Below, in pieces: positions 1 to 6,508 of a DNA stretch of 6,840 bases. Each line of letters starts with the position of its first letter. The first letter of the stretch is position 1. Under the pieces are notes generated by a model. The model was not told the origin of the DNA and did not search any database. It was given only the letters and a program-made list of their open reading frames with translations. Position numbers and translations under genes: made by a program. The stretch lies in assembly GCA_041477005.1 (NCBI GenBank), contig JBGOUJ010000425.1, positions 1 through 6,840 of the forward strand, given 5' to 3'. The DNA is from JBGOUJ01 sp041477005 (GTDB lineage: Bacteria; Acidobacteriota; Terriglobia; Bryobacterales; JACQDG01).

Positions 1-225
1 GACGGACGTGGCTGTGAGCGCACCCTATCAGCGCCGCAGCACGACATTTCCCCAAAACGCCTACGATAGCAATGTTCAACCCGCCGCTCGATGTGTGCTA
101 TCGCCTCGGCAGGCTATAAGCAAGTACGAAACGAGGGGATGGGCCCGCTCTCGGCCGCTGTGATTCCGCACGGAGCGCCGTTCGCAGCAAGACGGGCCGA
201 GATGGCGGACGCTCGGCTGTGATTC

Positions 226-270
226 CACCCCCGGATAAGGGGTGAAACCATGTCTCCGCCGGGGCATGGT
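226..270. repeat. Two adjacent hairpin-forming inverted repeats
   Basis: The first hairpin pairs CACCCC (226-231) with GGGGTG (239-244) around a 7-base loop. Two bases later, ACCATGTCTC (247-256) pairs with GGGGCATGGT (261-270) around a CGCC loop; this 10-bp stem has two G-U pairs. No T-run follows on either strand, so these are not standard intrinsic terminators. The second dyad overlaps the possible rimO promoter, so an operator is possible, as is the end of an upstream transcript. Confidence 0.5.
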
Positions 271-275
271 AAAAT
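267..275 (+). promoter_or_regulatory. Possible extended -10 promoter for the rimO operon
   Basis: TGGTAAAAT reads as an extended -10 element (TGn followed by TAAAAT, 5 of 6 matches to TATAAT). No good -35 hexamer lies 16-18 bases upstream, where the arm of a hairpin sits instead. Transcription would start near 282 and give a leader of about 42 bases. The leader contains CCGCCG (283-288) able to pair with CGGCGG (302-307) just before the rimO start. Assigned from motif match only. Confidence 0.3.
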
Positions 276-323
276 AAGGCTTCCGCCGCTTGATTTCTCT
301 CCGGCGGGTTCGGCCGTCTCCCT

Positions 324-1700
324 ATGAAAATCGGTTTCGTCAGCCTGGGCTGCCCGAAGAACCTCGTGGATAGCGAAGTCATGATGGGCCTGCTCGCCGA
401 GCACGGGCACGAGCTTACCAACCAGGCCTCGGAGGCGGAGGTGCTGGTCGTCAACACGTGCAGCTTCATCCATCCGGCCCAGCAGGAATCCGTCAACACC
501 ATCCTCGAGATGGCCGAGCACAAGAAGACCGGCCGGGCGCACAAGCTCATTGTGGCCGGGTGCCTGGTGGAGCGCTACCGCGACCAGATCCGGCAGGAAA
601 TCCCGGAGGTAGATGCCGTGGTCGGGACCAACGACCTGGAGGCGATCGTCCATCTTTGCGAAACCGGTCCATCGGAGGACCCGTCTTTGCCGGTGGAGCC
701 TTATCTGTATCACGATCTGACGCCGCGGGTGCGGGCCACGCCCCGGCATCGGGCCTACATCAAGATTGCCGAAGGCTGTGACCATCCCTGCTCGTTTTGC
801 GTAATCCCGCAGTTTCGCGGCAAGTTCCGCAGCCGGCGATGGGAAAGCGTGGTGGCCGAGGCGCGCAGCCTCTTTAGCCAGGGAGTTCAAGAGATCACCC
901 TGATCGGCCAGGACACGACCTGCTTCGGCGAAGACTACGGCCTGAAAGACGGCCTGGCATTCTTGCTCGAGCGGCTGGCGAAGCTCGAAAATGCCGGCTG
1001 GGTGCGCGTGCTCTACGTCTATCCGAACAAAGTGACGCAGAAGCTGCTGGACACGATGGCCGCCCACGAGGAGCTGTGCCGCTATATCGACGTGCCGCTC
1101 CAGCACGCCAGCGCTCCGGTGCTGAAGCGCATGAAGCGCGGCGGCTCGGGCGACATTTTCCTCAAGCTGCTCGATCGAATCCGCGGCACAATCCCCGGCG
1201 TCGCGCTGCGCACCAGCATGATCGCGGGATTCCCCGGAGAAACCGAGCGGGATTTTGAAGAGCTGCTGCGCTTCGTCCAGGAGGCGCGCTTCGACCACCT
1301 CGGCGTCTTCTCTTACTCCGACGAAGAAACCAGCGCCAGCTTCCACCTGGACGGCAAGGTTGACGCCGGCACGATTTATAACCGCAAGCGGCGGCTTCTG
1401 GCAGTGCAGAGAAGGATCTCCCGCGCCCGGGGGCGCGCCCTGGTCGGCCGGACGCTGCCTATCCTGGTGGAAGGGCCTTCAAGCGAAACGGATCTGCTGT
1501 GGGAAGGGCGGCTCGCCGGCCAGGCGGCGGAGATCGACGGCAAGACGTACATCAACGATTTTGAAGGGCTGGCGCCCGAGCCGGGAACTTTTCGGCGTGT
1601 TCGAATCACCGAATCGCGGGACTACGATCTGGTGGGCACGCTGCTGCCCGCTGACCCGGCGGCCCGGCCGGCGCCGGAGCTTTTGCGAGTGATCCAGTGA
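324..1700 (+). CDS. rimO: Ribosomal protein S12 methylthiotransferase RimO
   Basis: RimO is a radical-SAM enzyme that attaches a methylthio group to the beta carbon of a conserved aspartate in ribosomal protein S12 (Asp88 in E. coli numbering), in the cytoplasm. The 458-residue product has the family's full architecture. An N-terminal UPF0004 domain carries cluster cysteines C10, C46 and C80. A radical-SAM core carries CxxxCxxC as C152, C156 and C159 in CDHPCSFC. A C-terminal TRAM domain lies at roughly residues 385-450. The N-terminus MKIGFVSLGCPKNLVDSE is diagnostic of RimO rather than MiaB and fixes the start at 324, although no clear Shine-Dalgarno precedes it. It heads a tight operon: its TGA shares bases with the GTG of yacG. 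Nothing is missing or truncated. Confidence 0.96.
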   Translation: MKIGFVSLGCPKNLVDSEVMMGLLAEHGHELTNQASEAEVLVVNTCSFIHPAQQESVNTILEMAEHKKTGRAHKLIVAGCLVERYRDQIRQEIPEVDAVVGTNDLEAIVHLCETGPSEDPSLPVEPYLYHDLTPRVRATPRHRAYIKIAEGCDHPCSFCVIPQFRGKFRSRRWESVVAEARSLFSQGVQEITLIGQDTTCFGEDYGLKDGLAFLLERLAKLENAGWVRVLYVYPNKVTQKLLDTMAAHEELCRYIDVPLQHASAPVLKRMKRGGSGDIFLKLLDRIRGTIPGVALRTSMIAGFPGETERDFEELLRFVQEARFDHLGVFSYSDEETSASFHLDGKVDAGTIYNRKRRLLAVQRRISRARGRALVGRTLPILVEGPSSETDLLWEGRLAGQAAEIDGKTYINDFEGLAPEPGTFRRVRITESRDYDLVGTLLPADPAARPAPELLRVIQ

Positions 1701-1864
1701 AGTGGAAGTGCCCGATCTGTAAGCAGCCGGTCGAGGAGCGGGATCCCCAGTTTCCGTTTTGCAGCGAGCGGTGCAAGCTGATCGACCTGGGCCACTGGGC
1801 GTCGGGAAAATACGTGGTCCCGGCGCCGCTCGAACCGGACCCGGCCAATGACGAGTCCGAGTAG
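1697..1864 (+). CDS. yacG: DNA gyrase inhibitor / zinc-binding protein YacG
   Basis: This 55-residue gene lies wholly in the gap between rimO and the start of pgpA. The product begins MKWKCPICKQPV and has the YacG zinc-ribbon pattern CxxC (C5, C8) and CxxxC (C22, C26), followed by the family signature around CKLIDLGHWASGKYVVP (residues 26-42). In E. coli YacG binds GyrB and inhibits gyrase DNA binding; that role is family knowledge, not shown here. The GTG start overlaps the rimO stop as GTGA (1697-1700), and the last 17 bases overlap pgpA, so translation is probably coupled on both sides. The acidic tail (EPDPANDESE) is usual for the family. An overlap-averse gene caller could easily miss it. 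Confidence 0.9.
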   Translation: MKWKCPICKQPVEERDPQFPFCSERCKLIDLGHWASGKYVVPAPLEPDPANDESE

Positions 1865-2327
1865 CCACCGGCCGGCGGCGATCTGGCTGGCGACGTGGGG
1901 CGGTTGCGGTTTTTTCCCCAAGGGCCCGGGGACGGCGGGCTCGCTCGGAGGAATGGCGGTCGCGTGGCTGCTGGTCCGGCTTGGCGGATGGCCCGCACCG
2001 TCGCTGGCCGCGGCCGCGCTGGTGCTTTTTCTGCCGGCCGTATGGGCGGCCGGCCAGGCGTGCCGATACTGGCAGACCCACGATCCGCGGCAAGTGGTCG
2101 TCGATGAGGTGCTGGGCCAGTGGGTTACCCTGGCGGCGGCGCCGGGCGTCGAATGGAAATATTGGATCGCCGGGTTTGTCGCGTTTCGGGTTTTTGATAT
2201 CTGGAAGCCGTTTCCCGCACGGCCGGCGGAACGGCTGCCCGGCGGATGGGGCGTGGTGGTCGACGACCTCGTAGCAGGACTCTACGGAGCCATTGTGCTG
2301 ATCCTGCTGCGGCAGTTACACTTTTAG
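1848..2327 (+). CDS. pgpA: Phosphatidylglycerophosphatase A (PgpA)
   Basis: PgpA is an inner-membrane enzyme that removes the phosphate from phosphatidylglycerophosphate to give phosphatidylglycerol, the last step of PG synthesis. The 159-residue product shows the family blocks in order: GFFPKGPGTAGSLGG (21-35), VVVDEVLGQW (83-92), FRVFDIWKPFPA (113-124) and GVVVDDLVAG (135-144). The acidic residues D86, E87, D117, D139 and D140 are the expected metal and phosphate-handling positions. Hydrophobic stretches near 34-46, 51-71, 104-115 and 141-155 fit a small multi-pass membrane protein. Length is normal for PgpA. The ATG at 1848 overlaps yacG by 17 bases and has no obvious Shine-Dalgarno, which suggests translational coupling. 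Conservation begins near residue 12, so a slightly shorter N-terminus is conceivable. Confidence 0.94.
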   Translation: MTSPSSHRPAAIWLATWGGCGFFPKGPGTAGSLGGMAVAWLLVRLGGWPAPSLAAAALVLFLPAVWAAGQACRYWQTHDPRQVVVDEVLGQWVTLAAAPGVEWKYWIAGFVAFRVFDIWKPFPARPAERLPGGWGVVVDDLVAGLYGAIVLILLRQLHF

Positions 2328-2332
2328 ATGGA

Positions 2333-2451
2333 AGGAGTCGGGAGCCAGGAGTCAGAATGGCTCCCCGGCGAAGGTTTTCTTCTGAGGTCGGGACGGCTCC
2401 GGGGAGCAGAGGTCTTTCTTCTGGCTCCTGGCTCCTGACTTCTGACTACTG
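2333..2451. repeat. Palindromic array of degenerate 7-base repeats
   Basis: The gap between pgpA and the next gene is a large imperfect palindrome. The left side has three units of consensus GGAGYCR (2334-2340, 2341-2347, 2348-2354). The right side has four units of consensus TGRCTNC in the opposite sense (2422-2428, 2429-2435, 2436-2442, 2443-2449). As RNA, 2333-2357 pairs with 2419-2443 over 25 positions without a bulge: 22 Watson-Crick and 3 G-U pairs. An inner 9-bp stem, GCTCCCCGG (2360-2368) with CCGGGGAGC (2399-2407), sits inside the loop. It has no T-run. It ends 5 bases before the following start codon, so it occupies that gene's leader. Confidence 0.85.
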
Positions 2452-2456
2452 CATTT

Positions 2457-3488
2457 ATGGGCTTTGTCCGAAGAGAGAGCGGGCAGCGACCGCAGATATC
2501 GAGCGTGAAGCCTTCGGCGGCGATTGCGGGCGGCGAATTTGTGGTCCAGGGAAGCCGCTTCCGCGCCAACGGCGAGGAGCCGCCTCGGGCCCGCTTCGGC
2601 GAGGTAGAGGCTCCGCTCATCGTCGGCGGCAACGACTTCATGGTGGTGCGCGTGCCGGAGGGAGCCACGGTCGGCGAGCTGATCGTGGAAAACCGCGATG
2701 CGGCCAGCCCGCCGTACTCCTGCAACGTCGGCTTTCCCATTGCCGAAAACCTGCACCCGGTGGCCAACCCCGCCATCGACATGCATGGCAACATCTTCAC
2801 CACCTTCAGCGGCTCGCGCGGGCAAAAGGTGCCTGTCTCGGTCTACAAGATCGACCTGAATTATGAGATGAAGCCGTTCGTAAAGGACCTCATGAACGCC
2901 ACCGGTCTGGCGTTCGATCGGGAGGGGATGCTGCTGGTTTCCGGTCGCTACGACGGCACGATCTACCAGATCGCGCCGAGCGGCAAGATGAGCATCTACG
3001 CCGAGGGAATGGGCGTGGCCACGGGCCTCGCTTTCGACGAGGAAGGCAACCTGTACGTCGGCGACCGCAGCGGCACGATCTTCAAGATCGCCCCGAGCCT
3101 GGCGCCGGCGCGGCAGATCTTCGTATTTGCGACCCTGGAGCCGTCGATCTCGGCCTACCACTTGACGACCGGCCCGGACCGAAGTCTCTACGTGACCGGA
3201 CCGACGACGTCGAGCTTCGACAGCATCTACCGCATCTCGCGCAGCGGCGTGGTGGAAGTCTACTATCGCGGGCTGGGGCGGCCGCAGGGGATGGCGTTCG
3301 ATCCCCAGGGGCGGCTGCACGTGGCCGCGTCGCTGGGCGGCCGCAAGGGGATCTTGCGTTTCGGTCCGGATAAGAAACCGGAGCTGGCGCTCTCCGGGCC
3401 GGGCATCGTGGGGCTGGCCTTCGCCTCCGCTCACACCGCTGTGGTTGCCGCCAACAATGCGCTCTACCGCGTGGAGATGGCCTCTTAG
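2457..3488 (+). CDS. TIG-domain plus NHL-type beta-propeller protein
   Basis: The 343-residue product has two parts. Residues about 12-92 resemble an IPT/TIG immunoglobulin-like domain (PQISSVKPSAAIAGGEFVVQG, then FMVVRVPEGATVGELIVEN). Residues about 95-343 form an NHL/SMP-30-like propeller with repeated blade motifs: TGLAFDREGMLLVSGRYDGTIYQI starting at 149, TGLAFDEEGNLYVGDRSGTIFKI starting at 189, and QGMAFDPQGRLHVAA at 277-291. Acidobacterial relatives are often labelled gluconolactonase-like, but I see no evidence for lactonase activity; a binding or scaffold role is as likely. No signal peptide or membrane segment is visible, so it is probably cytoplasmic. The ATG lacks a Shine-Dalgarno and follows directly on the heptamer palindrome. 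An in-frame GTG at 2505 would cut into the TIG domain and is less likely. cinA follows after 12 bases. Confidence 0.75.
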   Translation: MGFVRRESGQRPQISSVKPSAAIAGGEFVVQGSRFRANGEEPPRARFGEVEAPLIVGGNDFMVVRVPEGATVGELIVENRDAASPPYSCNVGFPIAENLHPVANPAIDMHGNIFTTFSGSRGQKVPVSVYKIDLNYEMKPFVKDLMNATGLAFDREGMLLVSGRYDGTIYQIAPSGKMSIYAEGMGVATGLAFDEEGNLYVGDRSGTIFKIAPSLAPARQIFVFATLEPSISAYHLTTGPDRSLYVTGPTTSSFDSIYRISRSGVVEVYYRGLGRPQGMAFDPQGRLHVAASLGGRKGILRFGPDKKPELALSGPGIVGLAFASAHTAVVAANNALYRVEMAS

Positions 3489-3500
3489 GCCGCCTCGCCC

Positions 3501-4747
3501 ATGAATGCTGAAATCCTGGCCGTCGGATCGGAGCTGCTGACCTCGCAGCGTGTCGATACCAATTCCCTCTATCTCACCCAAAAGCTGAACGACATCGGCG
3601 TGGAAGTGTCAGCAAGGCCGTGGTCGGCGACGATCGCGCCCGGCTCACGAAAACGATCGAGGAGGCGCGAACCCGGGCGGAATTGGTGATCCTGACCGGC
3701 GGCCTCGGCCCCACCGAAGACGACGTGACGCGCGATGCAGCGGCCGCCGCCTGCCGCCGGGAGCTGGTGTTCCACCAGGAAATACTGGATTCCATCGAGG
3801 GCCGCTTTCGCTCGCTGGGCCGCCCCATGGCAGCCATCAACCGCCGCCAGGCCTACATCCTCGACGCGGCGGAAATCCTGCCCAACGATCGAGGCACGGC
3901 CCCCGGCCAGTGGTACAAAGACGAGGCCGGCATCCTGATCCTGCTGCCTGGCCCGCCCCACGAGCTGAAGCCGATGTTCGAGGCGGCTTGCCTGCCACGG
4001 CTGCTCCGCGCGGCGCCGCGACAGTATATCGTGACCAAGCTTCTGCGGGTGGCCGGCATTCCGGAATCGGATCTCGACCAGCGCATCTCGCCGATCTACA
4101 CTCGTTACACCAACCCGGTCACGACCATCCTGGCCGCGCCGGGTGACATCCAGATTCATCTGCGCGCGCGCGGATCGAGCGCTTCCGAGGCGCGCGTGGT
4201 GGTGGAAGAGCTGGGACGGCAGATCGAAGAGGAACTGGGCGACCGTATCTACTCCCGAAATGGGGAATCGCTGGAAGAAGCGGTCGGCAAGATCCTCGAG
4301 CAGCACGGAGCGACCCTGGCGGTGGCGGAAAGCTGCACCGGGGGGCTGTTGGCCGAGCGCATCACTTCGGTTCCCGGCAGCTCGCAGTATTTCATCGGCG
4401 GCTGGGTCAGTTACTCTCACCGGGCCAAGACGGAGTGGCTCGGAGTCAGTCCGCAGACGCTCGAAGTGCACGGCGCGGTCAGCGCCGAGGCGGCCCGCGA
4501 GATGGCCCAGGGCGCCCGCCAAAAAGCCGGCAGCGTTTTGGGCCTCGCCATCACCGGCGTGGCCGGCCCGACCCCCGACAACGGCGGAGGACAGTCTGGT
4601 CCCAAGCCGATCGGCTTGGTCTACGTTGGTATTGCGGATGACCAGGGTTGTGACGTCAAGGAGCGTCAATTCCTCGGAGAGCGGGAGCGCATCCGCTGGC
4701 AGGCCAGCCAAATGGCGCTCGACCTGATTCGGCGGCGGTTTCTTTGA
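3501..4747 (+). CDS. cinA: CinA-family protein, frame interrupted by an apparent 1-nt deletion
   Basis: CinA proteins join a MoCF-like N-terminal domain (ADP-ribose pyrophosphatase in studied members) to a C-terminal nicotinamide-mononucleotide deamidase of the PncC type, serving NAD salvage. The N-terminus MNAEILAVGSELLTSQRVDTNSLYL starts at 3501 and runs to about 3608 (GVEV). The rest continues in the -1 frame as SKAVVGDDRARL from 3611, through ELVILTGGLGPTEDDVTRDA and LPGPPHELKPMF, to the deamidase signature AVAESCTGGLLAERI and AITGVAGP. One added base near 3609 restores a single frame of about 415 residues, the usual length. Read literally, the first frame stops at 3687-3689 after 62 residues, and a 375-residue remainder is open from a GTG at 3620. 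Every later motif is intact, so a sequencing error or a very recent mutation is likely. Confidence 0.9.
3606..3620 (+). other. cinA: Frameshift site in cinA
   Basis: The frame switches from that of 3501 (ending GTG, valine, 3606-3608) to that of 3611 (AGC AAG GCC GTG, reading S-K-A-V). The family expects one residue between the two parts, matching one missing base. No slippery heptamer of the form X XXY YYZ and no homopolymer run lies here, which argues against programmed -1 frameshifting. Confidence 0.8.
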
Positions 4748-4790
4748 CCCCGATCACCGCCACAAGGCGCGTAGCAGGCGGCAGGACACC

Positions 4791-4794
4791 GGAG
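4791..4794 (+). promoter_or_regulatory. Shine-Dalgarno of the aminotransferase gene
   Basis: GGAG ends 7 bases before the ATG at 4802. It is the clearest ribosome binding site in the window and supports that start. The other genes here mostly lack a visible one. Confidence 0.7.
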
Positions 4795-4801
4795 ATGTGG
4801 C

Positions 4802-6004
4802 ATGAGCAGCGCTAGCGTCCGGCAGTGGTCGGTAGAGGCTCCCGTGCGGGAGAAGTACCTGGTCTTCGGCAGCCCGCAGATCCTGCAGCCCGAGATCGAC
4901 GAGGTTGTTGCCACTTTGCGCTCCGGCTGGATCGGCGCCGGGCCCAAAGTTGCCGCCTTCGAGGAAAAATTCCGCGGCTACATCGGCTCGCCGCACGCCC
5001 TGGCGGTGCACTCGTGTACGGCCGCTTTGCATCTTTCGCTTGCGGCCATTGCGCTCGAGCCGGGCGACGAGGTCATTGTCCCTTCGATGACCTTCGCCGC
5101 GACGGCCAACGCGGTGATCCATTCCGGCGGCAGGCCGGTGCTGGCGGACGTGGACCGCAAAACGATGTGCCTGGATCCCGAGGATGCGGCGCGGCGCATC
5201 ACCCCGCGAACCCGCGCGCTGATACCGGTTCACTTCGCGGGGCGCGCCTGTGAGATGGAGTCCATCCTGGCGCTGGCGAAACGGCACGGTCTGCGCGTCA
5301 TCGAAGATTGCGCCCACGGGATCGAGACTCTCTACCACGGCCGCCATGCCGGCGCCTTGGGGGACCTCGGCGCGTTCAGCTTCTACGTGACGAAAAACGT
5401 CGTCACCGGCGAGGGCGGCATGGTCACCACGGCTGACCCTTCGTGGGCGGCGCGCATCAAGACCCTGGCCTTGCACGGCCTCAGCGCCGACGCCTGGACG
5501 AGGTTCTCCGACCAGGGCTTCAAGCACTACGAGGTTATGGAGCCCGGATTCAAGTACAACATGATGGATTTGCAGGCCGCCCTGGGACTGCACCAGCTCG
5601 ACCGGGTGGAAGCGAATCTCAGCCGGCGGCAGGAGATCTGGTCGCGCTATGACCGCGCCTTCGCCAACCTGCCGGTGTTTCTGCCTCCGCCCGAGCAGGA
5701 GAACACGCGCCATGGCCGGCACCTTTACACCCTGCTGCTAGACCTGGACCGGCTGCGGGCCAGCCGGGATGAGGTTCAGGCGGCCTTGCATCGCCAAAAC
5801 ATAGGCACCGGCATCCACTACCGGGCGCTGCATTTGCACCAGTACTATCGCCAAAGGTACGGCTACTCCCCGGGCGACCTGCCCCACGCAGAGTGGATCG
5901 CCGATCGCACCCTTTCCCTGCCTTTGTCCCCCAAAGTCACCGAGGATGACGTAGCAGACGTGGTTTTCGCCGTAAGTCGGACGCTGGAGTATTTCGCCCG
6001 TTGA
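4802..6004 (+). CDS. DegT/DnrJ/EryC1/StrS-family PLP-dependent sugar aminotransferase
   Basis: This family moves an amino group, usually from glutamate, onto a keto-sugar nucleotide for surface polysaccharide, lipid A or glycoconjugate synthesis. The 400-residue product has the full fold type I set: SGWIGAGPKVAAFEEKF (41-57), substrate and cofactor loop HSCTAALHLSL (70-80), PSMTFAATANAV (94-105), D169 in IEDCAH for the PLP ring nitrogen, and Schiff-base lysine K198 in FYVTKNVVTGEGG. The C-terminal part has GFKYNMMDLQAALGLHQLDR and GTGIHYRALHLHQYY. It resembles the ArnB/PseC group, but the exact sugar cannot be read from sequence. No other sugar gene is in the window. It starts 54 bases after cinA with its own Shine-Dalgarno, and may be co-transcribed. 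Confidence 0.9.
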   Translation: MSSASVRQWSVEAPVREKYLVFGSPQILQPEIDEVVATLRSGWIGAGPKVAAFEEKFRGYIGSPHALAVHSCTAALHLSLAAIALEPGDEVIVPSMTFAATANAVIHSGGRPVLADVDRKTMCLDPEDAARRITPRTRALIPVHFAGRACEMESILALAKRHGLRVIEDCAHGIETLYHGRHAGALGDLGAFSFYVTKNVVTGEGGMVTTADPSWAARIKTLALHGLSADAWTRFSDQGFKHYEVMEPGFKYNMMDLQAALGLHQLDRVEANLSRRQEIWSRYDRAFANLPVFLPPPEQENTRHGRHLYTLLLDLDRLRASRDEVQAALHRQNIGTGIHYRALHLHQYYRQRYGYSPGDLPHAEWIADRTLSLPLSPKVTEDDVADVVFAVSRTLEYFAR

Positions 6005-6051
6005 CCCCGATTCGGAGCGGAAGATTCTTTCGGGCAAACCGGGGGAAGGCA

Positions 6052-6080
6052 TTGAGCCGGCGGCAGGGCCTAGGTATAAT
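6052..6080 (+). promoter_or_regulatory. Strong sigma70-type promoter with no gene behind it
   Basis: TTGAGC (6052-6057, TTGA matching the -35 consensus) is followed after exactly 17 bases by a perfect TATAAT (6075-6080). Transcription would start near 6087. It begins 47 bases after the aminotransferase stop. No credible protein gene follows, so the product may be a structured RNA or a long leader of something past the right edge. Confidence 0.65.
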
Positions 6081-6484
6081 GGCGTACCTTAACCGGATCC
6101 GAGCGGGAATCATGCTGTAAGGATCGTGTGTACGAACGTAAACATATTGTCAAGCACCGAAGCGGCAGAGACGAAACTCAAGGAGCGATGCTCGCCTAAC
6201 TGGATCGCCGCGCGAGAAGCGCCGGGAGGCACGCGACGAAGAGAACAAGCAGCATGTTGTCAAGAAGTTCCAAGTGCAGGTTTGAAGTGGGTGCGGACTA
6301 GACTAGATCAGAGTTCCTGGGCGCGATTGCAATTTCTCGCTGACGCCTCAAGAGGTCTCGACCCGCGATCCACTTACAACATCGCTGGGAATCGTCGAAG
6401 CGCCTGACATCGAGCGGACTGCGCCCGGCCGGTTGTGGTCCCCAGATCCGCAGGACACCAGTTCCAGACGTTATACACCCGTCG

Positions 6485-6508
6485 CAGCCGAGTTGCTGGA
6501 TTCTTTTT
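6485..6508 (+). terminator. Weak candidate intrinsic terminator
   Basis: CAGC (6485-6488) pairs with GCTG (6495-6498) around a 6-base loop, and TTTTT follows at 6504-6508. The stem is only 4 bp and the T-run is 5 bases away, so this is marginal. If real, it would close a transcript of about 420 bases from the 6052-6080 promoter. Confidence 0.2.

Larger units (their letters stand above)
1..323. other. Non-coding region upstream of rimO
   Basis: No recognisable gene lies here. One + strand frame is open from the left edge to a stop at 161-163 and could be the tail of an upstream gene, but its roughly 53 residues match nothing I know. The region holds a perfect 8-bp inverted repeat, CGATAGCA at 64-71 and TGCTATCG at 96-103. 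It also holds an 11-base direct repeat, GCTGTGATTCC at 157-167 and 216-226, and two tandem hairpins at 226-270 described separately. It probably carries the end of an upstream transcript and the start of the rimO operon transcript. Confidence 0.5.

Noticed and set aside
114..1346. Long minus-strand open frame (about 410 codons) opposite rimO
   Set aside because: rimO is certain on the + strand. High GC makes stops rare on the opposite strand, and the translation has no recognisable domain.
2352..3581. Long minus-strand open frame (about 409 codons) opposite the propeller gene and the start of cinA
   Set aside because: It is low-complexity and Arg/His/Gly-rich, as expected of a GC-rich antisense shadow, and it runs through the palindromic repeat.
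3606..3620. Programmed -1 frameshifting in cinA
   Set aside because: There is no slippery heptamer or downstream structure in the expected place, and the family is not known for recoding. A missing base explains the data better.
3569..4711. Minus-strand open frame (about 380 codons) opposite cinA
   Set aside because: Antisense to a recognised CinA sequence, with no family features of its own.
4754..5722. Minus-strand open frame (about 322 codons) opposite the aminotransferase
   Set aside because: Antisense shadow of a gene whose catalytic motifs are all on the + strand.
6005..6034. Terminator after the aminotransferase gene (CCCGA 6006-6010 with TCGGG 6030-6034)
   Set aside because: The 5-bp stem has a 19-base loop and no T-run, which is too weak to call.
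6166..6280. Basic, charged reading frame ending in EENKQHVVKKFQVQV then a stop
   Set aside because: It looks protein-like at the end but has no ATG, GTG or TTG start between the upstream in-frame stop and that segment.
6126..6407. 93-codon + strand frame after the orphan promoter
   Set aside because: Codon use is unlike neighbouring genes, the Shine-Dalgarno-like AAGGA is only 2 bases from the GTG, and the product is not protein-like.
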